Positions 1 through 10,205 of a DNA stretch of 64,000 bases are shown here, piece by piece. This stretch comes from Bradyrhizobium sp. ISRA430 (GTDB lineage Bacteria > Pseudomonadota > Alphaproteobacteria > Rhizobiales > Xanthobacteraceae), in NCBI RefSeq assembly GCF_029909975.1, contig NZ_CP094516.1:3782001-3846000 (forward strand), written 5' to 3'. Positions within the stretch are counted from its first letter, which is position 1, and each line of letters begins with the position of its first letter. Made by a program: the position numbers and the translations under genes. The notes under the pieces are model-generated. The model made no database searches and had not been told where the DNA came from. It saw only the letters and a program-made list of their open reading frames with translations.

Positions 1-219
1 GAGATCGACGCGCCGAACGGCAAGATCAAGCTGGATTCCAACCGCCAGGCGATCGGCACCAACTTCGTCACCGAAGTCGTCGACGACGGCAAGGGAGCGC
101 TGTTCAGCAAGGTCGTGAAGGTGATCCCGAACGTAAACCAGACCCTCGGCTACGATCCGGCGGTGTTCTCGAAGATCGGGCTGCCGAGCCGCACCGTACC
201 GGAATGTAAGAAGTACTGA
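1..219 (+). CDS. ABC transporter substrate-binding protein, C-terminal fragment (LivK-like)
   Basis: The window opens inside this gene; 72 codons and a TGA stop are visible. The tail carries IGTNFVTEV and a final YDPAVFSKIGLPSR stretch, ending in a cysteine-containing KKY terminus. This resembles the C-termini of type I periplasmic binding proteins of branched-chain amino acid/amide transporters. It lies just upstream of an AraC regulator and a LivHMGF set on the same strand, so it is probably the solute receptor of that transporter. Assignment rests on a short tail plus context. Confidence 0.6.
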   Translation, partial: EIDAPNGKIKLDSNRQAIGTNFVTEVVDDGKGALFSKVVKVIPNVNQTLGYDPAVFSKIGLPSRTVPECKKY

Positions 220-344
220 CGCATCACGTTTGCAACAGTGCAACCGGGGAGCGACTTGCTGACGCGGACGCTCTCCGCTCTTGCAATCTCTTCCCGGTTG
301 TTGAACGCTGACGGAAAAGACAAGAACATTCGGGAGGGGAAGGC

Positions 345-1172
345 ATGAGCCGGGCGCTCGCCGTCTTCCACGGCCGGTTCGGTCGGGCGACGGTTTATCA
401 GTTGAACCGCCCTTTCAACATCCACGCGCATCGCGAAGGTCATCTGATCTTCCATGTCGGCGGCATGCCGGCATGCATCGATGTCTCCGACGGACATTAC
501 GATCTCACCGAGTCCTCCGTCGTCGCGGTCAACCCCTGGGAGCCGCACAATTTCCTGCCGAGCGACCTCGAGAGCGGCGCGATCTTCTTCGTGCTCTACG
601 TCAACGCCGAATGGTTTGCGCCCGACGCATCCGGCGCCGACCGGCTGCGTTTCGGCCGCACCCAGTTCAAGCGCACGGTCGCACTCGACAAGCACATCAG
701 GCGGACCGCCGCGCTCGTGTGCGGCGCACCATCGCTCTCCAGCCTCGATTCCGAGCTGCGGCGGCTGATCGACATCTGCTACGACGAAAGCTGGCAGCAG
801 GCCGAGGTCACGCGCGATGCGCGGGCGAACGGCGCGGTGACCGATTTTCGCGTGCGCAAATGCATCAAGCTGATGTCGGAGAGTCCCGGGGCGGAAATGG
901 AGCTCGATACGATCGCGCGGGAATCCGGCCTGTCGCGGCCGCATTTCTACCGGCTGTTCCGCGTCCAGACCGGCGTCACCCCGCATCTCTATCTCAACAC
1001 GCTGATCATGGAACAGGCGCTCGAAGCGCTGGTGGCCGGTGAGACGCCGATCGCCGATATCGGCTTCGATCTCGGCTTCTCCTCGCAGAGCGGCTTCACC
1101 CGCTTTTTCGCCGCCAATGTCGGGATGGCCCCGACAGATTATCGCCGCGCAGCCAAGGTTTTGCGCGCCTGA
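345..1172 (+). CDS. AraC family transcriptional regulator
   Basis: This 275-residue protein has a cupin-like N-terminal sensing half (HREGHLIFHVGG, then NPWEPHNF) and a C-terminal pair of helix-turn-helix units at about residues 165-272. The second unit contains the family signature (IADIGFDLGFSSQSGFTRFF). The ATG follows a strong GGGAGGGGAAGG ribosome site. It is placed between the solute-binding gene and the LivHMGF/molybdenum-hydroxylase operon, so it is the likely activator of that operon. The inducer is unknown. Confidence 0.9.
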   Translation: MSRALAVFHGRFGRATVYQLNRPFNIHAHREGHLIFHVGGMPACIDVSDGHYDLTESSVVAVNPWEPHNFLPSDLESGAIFFVLYVNAEWFAPDASGADRLRFGRTQFKRTVALDKHIRRTAALVCGAPSLSSLDSELRRLIDICYDESWQQAEVTRDARANGAVTDFRVRKCIKLMSESPGAEMELDTIARESGLSRPHFYRLFRVQTGVTPHLYLNTLIMEQALEALVAGETPIADIGFDLGFSSQSGFTRFFAANVGMAPTDYRRAAKVLRA

Positions 1173-1364
1173 GCTGTACGCGAAAAGATACTGACGATCA
1201 AACGCCTCCCTTGCCGCCCCGCTAGGATGTTGGCAACGCGATCCCAAGATGGTCGCGACCGACAGGGAGCGCATGTTCATGGCGAGGCTTGCAGCCGCCG
1301 CGAGGCTGTCTGACCTGCATTCGATTGGCCTTCAGCGTGCCGCCGGGACAAGCGGGCGGCTGCC

Positions 1365-2375
1365 ATGACGCGCTTTGTCGAACGCCATCCCGCCTGGGCG
1401 CTGATCGTCATCATTGCCATCGTCATCGTGCTCTGGCTGATCTTCGCGGTCTGGCCGCCAGGCCTCGAAGAGGCGATCGGCCGTAAGCGCGTCTTCCTCA
1501 ACGCCGTCTTCAACGGCATCACGCTCGGCGGCCTCTACTTCCTCGTTGCCAGCGGCTTTACGCTGATCTTCGGCCTGATGCGCAACGTCAACCTCGCTCA
1601 CGGCTCGCTCTATCTGTTCGGCGGCTATGTCGGCTACGCCATCAGCGCCTCGACCGGCTCCTGGCTCCTCAGCTTCATCGTCGCCTTCATTCTGACCGCC
1701 CTGGTCGGCGTCCTGCTCCAGGTGATCGTGTTCCGCAGGATGGAGGGACAGGATCTCAGGCAGACCATGGTGACGATCGGGCTCTCGATCGTGTTTGCCG
1801 ATCTCATGCTGTGGGCATGCGGCGGCGATTTCTATCAGATCCAAACTCCGAACTGGCTGATCGGCCCCGTGGATCTGCCGCTGATCACGGCGATCAAATC
1901 CTCGGGCGAGCCGGTCTATCTCCGATATCCGCTGGTGCGGCTCGTGATCTTCGCCGCTTCAGTGCTCATCGGTGTAGCGATGTGGCTCGCGCTGAACCGC
2001 ACCCGGGTCGGCATGATCATCCGCGCCGGCGTCGACGATCGCGATATTCTGGCCGCGACCGGCGTGCGCATTCAGCTCGTCTTCGTGCTGGTGTTCGCGT
2101 TCGGCGCAGGGCTTGCCGGCATCGCCGGCGTCGTCGGCGGCACCTTCCAGTCGTTGTCGCCCGGTGAAGACATCCGCTTCCTGCTCGCCTCCCTCGTTGT
2201 GGTGATCGTGGGTGGCATGGGCTCGATCCCCGGTGCCGCGCTCGGCGCGCTCATCATCGGCCTCGCCGAACAGCTCGGCTCGGTCTACATCCCGACCTAT
2301 GCCATCGTCGTGACCTTCCTGATCATGGTGCTGGTGCTGGCAATCCGGCCGCAAGGCCTGCTCGCGAGGCGATGA
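1365..2375 (+). CDS. livH: Branched-chain-type ABC transporter permease LivH
   Basis: A 336-residue polytopic membrane protein. The first membrane segment is near residues 14-35, followed by the LivH-type stretch with NGITLGGLYFLVASGFTLIFG and NLAHGSL. The cytoplasmic loop (GMIIRAGVDDRDILAATGV) is typical of LivH. It forms one half of the channel and pairs with the next gene, whose ATG begins one base after this stop. The substrate need not be an amino acid; such transporters also carry amides, urea and aromatic acids. Confidence 0.9.
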   Translation: MTRFVERHPAWALIVIIAIVIVLWLIFAVWPPGLEEAIGRKRVFLNAVFNGITLGGLYFLVASGFTLIFGLMRNVNLAHGSLYLFGGYVGYAISASTGSWLLSFIVAFILTALVGVLLQVIVFRRMEGQDLRQTMVTIGLSIVFADLMLWACGGDFYQIQTPNWLIGPVDLPLITAIKSSGEPVYLRYPLVRLVIFAASVLIGVAMWLALNRTRVGMIIRAGVDDRDILAATGVRIQLVFVLVFAFGAGLAGIAGVVGGTFQSLSPGEDIRFLLASLVVVIVGGMGSIPGAALGALIIGLAEQLGSVYIPTYAIVVTFLIMVLVLAIRPQGLLARR

Positions 2376-2376
2376 G

Positions 2377-3459
2377 ATGTCGCTCGCTCACGACGCCCGC
2401 GTTGCCGTTCGCCCCGCCGCCATGGCACAGCGTCCCGCACGGGCATGGCCGGAGATCAACAATCCCGCCGCCTGGATCGTCGCGGCCATTCTCCTGATCA
2501 TGCCGCTGATCGCCAACGGCTTCTTCCTGATCGAGATCTTCGCCACCACGCTGATCCTCGGCATCATGGCGCTGAGCCTGATGTTCCTCGCCGGCTATGG
2601 CGGCATGGTCAGCCTGATGCAGCTCACCATCGCGGGCTTCGCGGCCTACATGGTCGCCGTGTTCGGCGTCAGCGGCAACGCCAATATCAGCCTCGGCTGG
2701 CCGTGGTGGCTCGCAGTCCCGATGGCGCTGGCGCTGGCGACCGCCTTCGGCACGCTCGGCGGTGCGCTGGCGGTGCGCACCGAGGGCATCTACACCATCA
2801 TGATCACGCTGGCGATCGGCGCGGCCTTCTACTATTTCACCAACCAGAACTGGGCGATCTTCAACGGTCACACCGGCATCAACAACGTTGCGACGCCGCA
2901 TTTCTGGGGCGTGAACTGGCGCGCCGACATTCCTTTCTACTATGTCGTGCTCGCGGTCGCCGCGCTGTGCTACTTCGCCGTCGAGTACATCTCACGCGCT
3001 CCGTTCGGCCTGGCGCTCCAGGGCGTGCGCGACAATCCGCGGCGCATGTCCGCGCTCGGCTTCAACGTCAATGCGCATCGCGTCGCAGCCTACGCCTTCG
3101 CCTCCTTCGTGGCCGCACTCGCGGGCGTCCTGCAGGTCTGGAACTACCGCCAGATCTCGCCGGGCTCGGTCAGCGTCGGCGCCTGCATCGACGTGCTGAT
3201 CATCGCCGTCGTCGGCGGCATCACGCGTCCGATCGGTCCCTTCATCGGCGCGCTGATCTTCGTGCTGCTGCGCACCTTCGCGCTCGACTTCCTGGTCAAG
3301 CTCGGGCTCGATGGCAACCGCTTCCGGCTGCTGATCGGGCTCGGCTTCCTTGCCATCGTATTCTGGTCGTCGGACGGCGTCATTGGCCTGTGGCGGCGCT
3401 GGCGCCAGCAGCAGCGCCGCACCGCCGACCGTTCCGGCGGAGGGCACCGCCATGGATAG
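2377..3459 (+). CDS. livM: Branched-chain-type ABC transporter permease LivM
   Basis: A 360-residue polytopic protein forming the second half of the channel. It shows the LivM-type loop GLALQGVRDNPRRMSALGFN and the GGITRPIGPFIGALIFV segment near the end. The N-terminus has about 30 polar residues before the first membrane span. Its last codons overlap the start of the ATPase gene by 8 bp, which suggests translational coupling. Confidence 0.9.
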   Translation: MSLAHDARVAVRPAAMAQRPARAWPEINNPAAWIVAAILLIMPLIANGFFLIEIFATTLILGIMALSLMFLAGYGGMVSLMQLTIAGFAAYMVAVFGVSGNANISLGWPWWLAVPMALALATAFGTLGGALAVRTEGIYTIMITLAIGAAFYYFTNQNWAIFNGHTGINNVATPHFWGVNWRADIPFYYVVLAVAALCYFAVEYISRAPFGLALQGVRDNPRRMSALGFNVNAHRVAAYAFASFVAALAGVLQVWNYRQISPGSVSVGACIDVLIIAVVGGITRPIGPFIGALIFVLLRTFALDFLVKLGLDGNRFRLLIGLGFLAIVFWSSDGVIGLWRRWRQQQRRTADRSGGGHRHG

Positions 3460-4234
3460 CGTCGCGCAACGTCTCTCGGCCGTCGGCGCCGGGGCCGCAC
3501 TCGAGCTGCGCGGCGTGACGCGGCTGTTCGGCGCGCTGGCGGCGCTGACCGACGTCACCATCACCGTGCGTCCCGGCGAGCGGCGCGCGGTGCTGGGCTC
3601 GAACGGCGCCGGCAAGACAACGCTGTTCAACTGCATTACCGGTGACTTCCCGCCCACCTCCGGCACCATCCGCTTCTTCGGCGAGGACGTCACGCACTTC
3701 CCGCCCTATGAGCGCATCCGCCGCGGGCTGCGACGGACCTACCAGATTTCGGCGCTATTCCCCGGCCTCACCGTGCAGGACAATGTCTATCTCGCCTGCC
3801 GCGGGGTTTCGCGCGGGCGCTTCTCGTTCCTGCGTCCCGGGCAGAACGATGCCTTGATGCATGCGGCCAACAACCTCGTGCAGGCCGTGCATCTGGCCGC
3901 AGTGAAGAACCAGCGCGTGGCCGAGCTCGCGCACGGCCAGCAGCGCCAGCTCGAGATCGCACTCGCGCTCGCCGGCGCCCCACGCTTCGTCCTGTTCGAC
4001 GAGCCCGCCGCGGGCCTCTCGCCGACCGAACGGCTGGAGCTGATCGAGATCCTGACCTCGCTGCCGGCGCATATCGGCTACATCATCATCGAGCACGACA
4101 TGGACGTCGCCTTGCGCGTGGTCGAGAGCGTCACGATGATGCATAACGGCCGCGTCTTCAAGGAAGGCCTGCCGCAGGAGATCCAGTCCGATCCCGAGGT
4201 GCAGGAGCTTTATCTCGGGGGCGGCCATGAATGA
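3452..4234 (+). CDS. livG: Branched-chain-type ABC transporter ATP-binding protein LivG
   Basis: A 260-residue ATPase. Walker A is GSNGAGKT at residues 49-56; the signature loop is [11 protein letters not shown], the usual LivG variant of LSGGQ; Walker B runs into [10 protein letters not shown]. The reading frame stays open further upstream inside livM, but the ATG at 3452 gives the normal family length. The 3' end overlaps the next ATPase by 8 bp (ATGAATGA). Confidence 0.88.
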   Translation: MDSVAQRLSAVGAGAALELRGVTRLFGALAALTDVTITVRPGERRAVLGSNGAGKTTLFNCITGDFPPTSGTIRFFGEDVTHFPPYERIRRGLRRTYQISALFPGLTVQDNVYLACRGVSRGRFSFLRPGQNDALMHAANNLVQAVHLAAVKNQRVAELAHGQQRQLEIALALAGAPRFVLFDEPAAGLSPTERLELIEILTSLPAHIGYIIIEHDMDVALRVVESVTMMHNGRVFKEGLPQEIQSDPEVQELYLGGGHE

Positions 4235-6434
4235 GGTCCGCCGCACCAATGCCGCGCTCGAAGTCCGCGGCCTCGACGTCTACTACGGTCACTCGCATGC
4301 GCTGCAGGGCGTCGACCTCGCGCTGGAGAGCGGCGTGTTCTCCGTGGTCGGCCGCAACGGCATGGGCAAGACCACGCTGTGCAAGGCGATCATGGGGCTG
4401 GTGGGCGTGAGCGGCGGATCGATCCGCGTCCGCGGCGAGGACATCACGCGGCGGCCGCCCGCCCACATCGCGCGGCTCGGCGTCGGCTATGTGCCGCAGG
4501 GACGGAGGCTGTGGCGCTCGCTCAGCGTCGACGAGCACTTGCAGCTTGCCGGCGGGATGCGGCCAGGCGCTTGGACCGTCGAGCGCATCTACGACACCTT
4601 CCCGCGGCTCGCCGAGCGCAAGGATCATGGCGGCGGTCAGCTCTCCGGCGGCGAGCAGCAGATGCTGGCGATTGCGCGCGCGCTGCTCACCAATCCGCAT
4701 CTCCTGATCATGGACGAGCCGACCGAGGGACTTGCGCCCGTCATCGTGGCGCAGGTCGAGGAGATGCTGCTGCGGCTCGGCGAGGACGGCGACATGTCCG
4801 TGCTCGTGATCGAGCAGAACATCGGCGTCGCCACCGCGGTCTCGCGCAATGTCGCGATCATGGTCAACGGCCGGATCAACCGCATCATCGATTCGGTGCG
4901 TCTTGCCGCCGATCGCGAGCTCCAGCAGCGCCTGCTCGGCGTCGGGCTTCACGCCGAGCTCGAAGGCGACATCGACATGGCCGCCTCGGCCCCCGAAACG
5001 AAACCGGCGCCGCCACGCTCCAACGGGCCGATCCGCATCTATGTTTCCAACCCGACGCCGCCGACACGTTGGTCGCAGCCGGTCCCGATAGCCCGCATCG
5101 AGGCCGCAGCCCGCACAGTCTCGACCCAGATCGCGCGGCTCGAAGAGACGACGCGGCACAAGCGCGAGCCGGTGGCGGCGCAGACCGCAGGACCGCCTGT
5201 CGTGCTGGTGGTCGGTACGCTCGATACCAAGGGCACCGAGCTACGCTTCATCCGCGACATCATCGCTGCAAGCGGCCTGCGCACGCGCCTGGTCGACGTC
5301 TCGACCAGCGGCCGGCATTCGACCTGTGATGTCTCCGCGCAGGAGATCGCTCTCAACCACGGCCGCGGCGGGGCGGCCGTGTTCGGCCCCGATCGCGGCG
5401 CCGCCGTAAGTGCGATGGCCGATGCGTTCGCCAACTGGCTGCGGCGCCAGGGCAATGTCGCCGGCGTGATTTCGGCCGGCGGCTCCGGCGCGGCTTCGCT
5501 GGTTGCGCCGGGCATGCGCGCTCTCCCCGTCGGCGTGCCCAAGCTGATCATCTCCTCCGTCGCTTCCGGCGACGTCGGACCCTATGTCGGCCCCGCCGAC
5601 ATCACGATGATGTATTCGGTCACCGACGTGCAGGGTTTGAATTCGATCTCGCGCGCGGTGCTGGCCAACGGCGCCAACGCGCTCGCCGGCATGGTCAAGG
5701 CGCGGCTCGAAGCGCGTGCTGCGACGGTGCACGAGGCCGGCGGCCTGCCCTCGATCGGCATCACCATGTTCGGCGTCACCACGCCGGCAGTGCAGAAGAT
5801 CGCGGCTGACCTGCGCGAGGACTTCGAATGCCTGGTCTTCCATGCCACCGGCGTCGGCGGCCGTTCCATGGAGAAGCTCGTCGAATCCGGCCAGCTCGCC
5901 GGCGTCATCGACCTCACCACGACCGAAGTCTGCGATCTTCTCATGGGCGGCGTGCTTCCCGCGACGGAGGACCGCTTCGGCGCGATCATCCGCAGCCGGC
6001 TGCCCTATGTCGGCTCGGTCGGCGCGCTCGACATGGTCAATTTCGGTGCGCCCGAGACTATTCCCGAGCGCTACCGCGGCCGCAAGTTTCACGTCCACAA
6101 TCCGCAGGTGACGTTGATGCGGACCACCGTCGAGGAGAACGAGCGCATGGGCCGCTGGATCGGCGAGCGGCTCAACCAGATGGACGGCGTGGTGCGCTTC
6201 TTTCTGCCCGAAGGCGGCGTCTCTGCGCTCGATGCGCGCGGCCAGCCGTTCTGGGATCCGGACGCCGACGCCGCGCTGTTCCGCGCGCTGGAGCGCACGA
6301 TGCGGCAGACCGGCAACCGCCAGCTCATTCGCGTCCCCAAGAACATCAACGATCCCGAGTTTGCCGCAACCATTGTCAGTGCGTTCCGAACCCTGTTCGG
6401 CCGTACCGGGGCGCGCCGAAGAGTAGCGAGGTGA
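4227..6434 (+). CDS. LivF-type ABC ATPase fused to Tm-1-like ATP-binding domain (UPF0261)
   Basis: A 735-residue fusion. Residues 1 to about 240 are a complete LivF ATPase: Walker A GRNGMGKT at 42-49, LSGGEQQ signature, and [11 protein letters not shown] proline/basic linker spans about 241-324. From about residue 325 to the end is a UPF0261/Tm-1-like domain, beginning [17 protein letters not shown]. The two domains are in one frame with no internal stop, so the fusion is real in this sequence. UPF0261 is the N-terminal half of the tomato virus-resistance protein Tm-1; its bacterial function is not settled. The following gene encodes the partner domain of Tm-1. Joining it to a transport ATPase suggests coupling of uptake to processing of the import; that is inference. 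Confidence 0.85.
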   Translation: MNEVRRTNAALEVRGLDVYYGHSHALQGVDLALESGVFSVVGRNGMGKTTLCKAIMGLVGVSGGSIRVRGEDITRRPPAHIARLGVGYVPQGRRLWRSLSVDEHLQLAGGMRPGAWTVERIYDTFPRLAERKDHGGGQLSGGEQQMLAIARALLTNPHLLIMDEPTEGLAPVIVAQVEEMLLRLGEDGDMSVLVIEQNIGVATAVSRNVAIMVNGRINRIIDSVRLAADRELQQRLLGVGLHAELEGDIDMAASAPETKPAPPRSNGPIRIYVSNPTPPTRWSQPVPIARIEAAARTVSTQIARLEETTRHKREPVAAQTAGPPVVLVVGTLDTKGTELRFIRDIIAASGLRTRLVDVSTSGRHSTCDVSAQEIALNHGRGGAAVFGPDRGAAVSAMADAFANWLRRQGNVAGVISAGGSGAASLVAPGMRALPVGVPKLIISSVASGDVGPYVGPADITMMYSVTDVQGLNSISRAVLANGANALAGMVKARLEARAATVHEAGGLPSIGITMFGVTTPAVQKIAADLREDFECLVFHATGVGGRSMEKLVESGQLAGVIDLTTTEVCDLLMGGVLPATEDRFGAIIRSRLPYVGSVGALDMVNFGAPETIPERYRGRKFHVHNPQVTLMRTTVEENERMGRWIGERLNQMDGVVRFFLPEGGVSALDARGQPFWDPDADAALFRALERTMRQTGNRQLIRVPKNINDPEFAATIVSAFRTLFGRTGARRRVAR

Positions 6435-6437
6435 CCG

Positions 6438-7271
6438 ATGGCCAGGTTTGAACGCGCAGCCCTCCTAAAAAAGTTTCGCGACATGGCAAGGCGCGGCGAG
6501 CCGATCGTCGGCGGTGGTGCCGGCACCGGGCTATCAGCCAAATGCGAAGAGGCCGGCGGCGTCGATCTCATCGTCATCTACAATTCCGGCCGCTACCGCA
6601 TGGCTGGCCGCGGCTCGCTCGCGGGTCTGATGCCCTACGGCGATGCCAACGCCATCGTGCTCGAAATGGCCGGCGAAGTGCTTCCGGTGGTCAGCAAGAC
6701 GCCGGTGCTTGCGGGCGTCAACGGCACGGATCCGTTCCGCGACATGGACGCCTTCCTCGACCAGTTGAAGGCGCTCGGATTTGCGGGGGTCCAGAACTTT
6801 CCGACTGTCGGCCTGATCGACGGCACCTTCCGCGCCAACCTCGAAGAGACCGGCATGTCCTACGCGCTGGAGATCGACATGATCGCGAAGGCGCACGACA
6901 AGGACATGCTGACCACGCCCTACGTGTTCAGCGAAAAGGAGGCCGCCGCGATGGCGATCGCCGGCGCCGACATCATCGTCTGTCACATGGGCCTGACGAC
7001 CGGCGGCACGATCGGCGCGCAGACCGCGCTAAAGCTCAAGGACTGCCCCGCGCAGATCGACATCTGGGCGTCCGCCGCACTCAGCGTCAATCCGGACATC
7101 CTGGTGCTGGCGCATGGCGGCCCGATCGCAGATCCTGCCGATGCCGATTTCATCATGAAGAACACCCGCCATTGCCACGGCTTCTACGGTGCGTCCTCGA
7201 TGGAGCGACTTCCCGTGGAGCGGGCGCTGACGGATCAGGTGCGTCAATTCAAGGCGATCGGCGCGCGATAG
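6438..7271 (+). CDS. Phosphoenolpyruvate hydrolase family TIM-barrel protein
   Basis: A 277-residue TIM-barrel protein of the PEP-hydrolase-like/TIM-barrel signal-transduction family (the C-terminal half of plant Tm-1). Characteristic stretches are [42 protein letters not shown] and a late [13 protein letters not shown]. The ATG lies 4 bp after the upstream fusion gene, behind a GAGGTGA ribosome site. Its pairing with a UPF0261 domain is seen in many bacteria. The reaction is not proven; hydrolysis or isomerisation of a carbon-carbon bond is a guess from the fold. Confidence 0.8.
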   Translation: MARFERAALLKKFRDMARRGEPIVGGGAGTGLSAKCEEAGGVDLIVIYNSGRYRMAGRGSLAGLMPYGDANAIVLEMAGEVLPVVSKTPVLAGVNGTDPFRDMDAFLDQLKALGFAGVQNFPTVGLIDGTFRANLEETGMSYALEIDMIAKAHDKDMLTTPYVFSEKEAAAMAIAGADIIVCHMGLTTGGTIGAQTALKLKDCPAQIDIWASAALSVNPDILVLAHGGPIADPADADFIMKNTRHCHGFYGASSMERLPVERALTDQVRQFKAIGAR

Positions 7272-7298
7272 CGCCGGAAGGGTCTGAGGGAGGGAAAG

Positions 7299-10196
7299 AT
7301 GTCAGGGATATTGGTCGGTGAATTGATCCTCTGGCTGATCGTCGCGATCATCGTGATCGTGGTTGGCGTCTATATCGTGAACTGGCTTTACCACCGCTCC
7401 TCCAAGGAGGTCTCGTTCGTCCGGACCGGCTTCCTCGGCGAACGCGTGGTGATCAACGGCGGCGCCTTCGTGCTGCCCTTCATCCACGACTACACGCCCG
7501 TCAACATGAACGTGCTGCCGATGGGCATCGTACGTTCCAGGCAGGATGCCGTGATCACCCGCGACCGCATGCGCGTCGACATCGAGGCCGACTTCTATGT
7601 CCGCGTGCAGCCGACCCGCGAAGCCGTCTCGATCGCGGCCGCGACGCTCGGCCGCCGCACCATGGAACCCGAGCAGTTGCACGCCCTCCTCGCCGGCAAG
7701 TTCATTTCCGCGATCCGTTCGGTCGCCTCCGAAATGACGATGGAAGAGATGCACGAGCGGCGCGGCGACTATGTGGCGCGCGTCAAGACCAATGCGGCGG
7801 AGGCCCTCGCCCAGAACGGCCTCGAGCTCGAATCGGTCGCGATCACCGATCTCGACCAGACCGACCTCGAATTCTTCAATCCCTCAAACCGGTTCGACGC
7901 CGAAGGTCTGACCCGCCTGATGGAGGACATCGAGGCGAAGCGGAAGCTGCGCAACGACATCGAGCAGGACTCGATGATCAAGATCCGTTCCCGCAATCTC
8001 GAAGCCGAGCGGCAGGCGCTCGAGATCGAGCGCGAGAGCGAGACCGCGCGCCTGGAACAGGAACGCGACATCGAGATGCGCCGCGCGCTTCAGCGCACTG
8101 AAGTCGCCCGCGAACGGGCATTGCGGGAGACCGAGGCCGAACAGGCGCAGATTTCCGCCCGCGAAGCCATCGAGCGCGCCCGTATCGCCAATGACCAGGC
8201 GATCGCTGAAGCCCGCATCGCGTCCGAGCGCGAGACCCGCCAGAAAGAGATCGAGCGGAGCCGCACCATCGAGGAAAAGGAGCTGCTCGCGCGCGAGGAG
8301 ATCGAGAAGACAAGGATCGCCAACCAGCGCTCGATCGACACCACCCGCATCGCCTCGGAGCGCGAGGTCCGCCAGCGCGAGATCGAGCGGATGCGCACCG
8401 TCGAGGAAGCCGAGATCGCGGCACGCGAAGCCATCGAGAAGGCCCGCATCCAGCAGGACCGCGTCGTCACCGACGCCCGCATCGCCAATGAGGAGGAGAC
8501 GAGGCGCCGCGAGATCGAGCGGACGCGCGCGGTCGACGAAGCGGAAATCGCCGCTCGCGAGGCGACCGAGAAGGCCCGCATCGCCCAGACCATGACCGTC
8601 AATGTCGAACGCATCTCCTCGGACGAGCGCACCCGCGCGCTGGAGATCCAGCAGGTGCGAACCATCCAGGAGGCCGAGATCGAGGCACAGCGCGCGGTCG
8701 AGGCCGCCCGCATCGCGCGCGAGCGGACGCTCGCCGCCGAGCGCATCGCTGCCGAGCAGAAGACGCGGCAGCTCGAGATCGAGCGCAATAAGGCGCTCGA
8801 CGTCGCCGGCATCGCCGCGCGCGAGACGACGGAAGCCAGCCGCATCGCCCAGGAGGAGCGGGTTCGCTCTCTGGAGATCGCCCGCAACCGTGCCGTCGAG
8901 GAGGCCGACATCGCCTCCCGCGAGGCGATCGAGGCCGCGCGGATCGCGCAGGAAAAGGCGATCGCCGCCGAACGCATCCAGGCGGACCGGGAGACCCGCG
9001 CGCTGGAGATCGAGCGTACCGCCGCGATCGAGGCGGCCGATCTGAAGCGGCGCGATGCCATCGAACGCCAGCGCATCGGCGTCGATCTCGCGCTCGAATC
9101 GGAGCGGATCAACTCGTCGAAGACACGCGAGGTGCTGAACATCGAGCAGAAGAAGGCGGTCGAAATCGCCGACGAGGACCGCGTCATCGCACTCTCCGCC
9201 AAGCGATCCGCGCGCATCGACGCCGATCGCCAGGTCAAGCAGGCGGAGATCGTCGCACGGAAGGACGTCGAAACCACCGACGTGTCACGCGAGCAGGCGC
9301 TGGAAGCTGCCCGGATCGAACGCCGGCGTGCGATCGAGCAGCTCGAGGTCGCCCGCGTCCAGTCGCTGCAGGAGGCCGAGATCGCCTCGCGTGAAGAGGT
9401 CGAGCGCGCCCGCATCGCCTCGGACCGCGGTCTGGACGAGGCCCGTATCGGCCGCGAACGCGAGCTGCGCAAGCTCGAAGTCAATCGCGAGAAGGAGGTC
9501 GAGACGGTTCTGATGGAGAAGGCGATCGCGATCCATCAGAAGTCGCTGGAGGAATCCGCGGCACGCGCCGCTGCCGAAGAGGCTCGCATGCGCGCAACCG
9601 AGGCGGCGGAGCGCGTCGTCACCGCGCGCGAGAGCGAAATTGCAAAACGCCGCAAGACAGTCGAGGTACTGCTCGCGGAAAAACAGGCCGAGGAGACCCG
9701 CATCGCGGCCGAGGCCGAGCGCGTGCGCGCCGCCGTCGAGGCCGAGGCGCAGCGGATGCTCAACGAGGCCGAGAACGTCCTGACCGATCAGGCGCGCTAC
9801 TCGCTGTTCCGACGGAAGCTGCTCGACCGCATCGAGGGCATCGTCCGCGAGAGCGTCAAGCCCATGGAGAAGATCGAGGGCATCCGCATTCTCCAGGTCG
9901 ACGGCCTCAACGGCAACGGTCACGGCGGCGGCAATGGCGGCCGCAGCGCCACCGACGAGGTGATCGACTCGGCGCTGCGCTATCGCGTCCAGGCGCCGCT
10001 GATCGACTCGATCCTGTCCGATATCGGCGTCGAAGGCGGCAGCCTTGCAAAAATGCCGGGCCTGATCCGCGAGGCCCGCGACATGCAGGGCATCAAGGAT
10101 TCGACGCGCAAGAGCGGCGGCAGCGACAAGCCTGCCGCCCCGCCCGCCACCGAAGGTGAGCCGCCGGCCGAGCGCGGGCCGAAGAAGAAAGGTTGA
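7299..10196 (+). CDS. Flotillin-like SPFH-domain protein with very long hendecad coiled coil
   Basis: A 965-residue protein behind a GGGAGGG ribosome site. It has an N-terminal membrane span (about residues 6-30), an SPFH/band-7 domain (about 35-230), and a coiled coil rich in Arg, Glu, Ala and Ile. Residues 287-740 are built of 11-residue repeats. After a further charged helix comes a flotillin-like oligomerisation end and a glycine- and proline-rich tail. Flotillins usually have about 450-700 residues, so this one is extended. Known flotillins scaffold membrane microdomains. Its place between transporter and molybdenum-hydroxylase genes suggests it organises those proteins at the membrane, but that is inference. 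Confidence 0.85.
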   Translation: MSGILVGELILWLIVAIIVIVVGVYIVNWLYHRSSKEVSFVRTGFLGERVVINGGAFVLPFIHDYTPVNMNVLPMGIVRSRQDAVITRDRMRVDIEADFYVRVQPTREAVSIAAATLGRRTMEPEQLHALLAGKFISAIRSVASEMTMEEMHERRGDYVARVKTNAAEALAQNGLELESVAITDLDQTDLEFFNPSNRFDAEGLTRLMEDIEAKRKLRNDIEQDSMIKIRSRNLEAERQALEIERESETARLEQERDIEMRRALQRTEVARERALRETEAEQAQISAREAIERARIANDQAIAEARIASERETRQKEIERSRTIEEKELLAREEIEKTRIANQRSIDTTRIASEREVRQREIERMRTVEEAEIAAREAIEKARIQQDRVVTDARIANEEETRRREIERTRAVDEAEIAAREATEKARIAQTMTVNVERISSDERTRALEIQQVRTIQEAEIEAQRAVEAARIARERTLAAERIAAEQKTRQLEIERNKALDVAGIAARETTEASRIAQEERVRSLEIARNRAVEEADIASREAIEAARIAQEKAIAAERIQADRETRALEIERTAAIEAADLKRRDAIERQRIGVDLALESERINSSKTREVLNIEQKKAVEIADEDRVIALSAKRSARIDADRQVKQAEIVARKDVETTDVSREQALEAARIERRRAIEQLEVARVQSLQEAEIASREEVERARIASDRGLDEARIGRERELRKLEVNREKEVETVLMEKAIAIHQKSLEESAARAAAEEARMRATEAAERVVTARESEIAKRRKTVEVLLAEKQAEETRIAAEAERVRAAVEAEAQRMLNEAENVLTDQARYSLFRRKLLDRIEGIVRESVKPMEKIEGIRILQVDGLNGNGHGGGNGGRSATDEVIDSALRYRVQAPLIDSILSDIGVEGGSLAKMPGLIREARDMQGIKDSTRKSGGSDKPAAPPATEGEPPAERGPKKKG
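8157..9518 (+). repeat. Tandem 33-bp/132-bp coding repeat (11-residue hendecads)
   Basis: Within the flotillin-like gene, codons 287-740 repeat with a period of 11 residues, grouped into super-units of 44 residues (132 bp). A first-row example is AREAIERARIA, then NDQAIAEARIA. Five 44-residue units run from 287 to 506, then one short unit of 33 (507-539), then two more of 44. One break of three extra residues occurs near 628-641, after which the register resumes to about 740. Eleven-residue periodicity gives a nearly straight or right-handed coil, unlike heptads. Confidence 0.85.
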
Positions 10197-10205
10197 GGTC
10201 GCGCC

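Noticed and set aside
150..1280. A 376-codon minus-strand open frame over the AraC-type gene
   Set aside because: Low-complexity product and full overlap with a clear AraC gene in the other direction.
8090..9484. A 464-codon open frame on the minus strand inside the flotillin-like gene
   Set aside because: It is the mirror of the repeated GC-rich coding sequence; the product is Ser/Arg/Ala-only, and the sense strand is clearly coding.
8157..9518. Periodic 132-bp sequence considered as a CRISPR array
   Set aside because: The period is in coding sequence with no constant repeats and unique spacers; it encodes 11-residue coiled-coil units.
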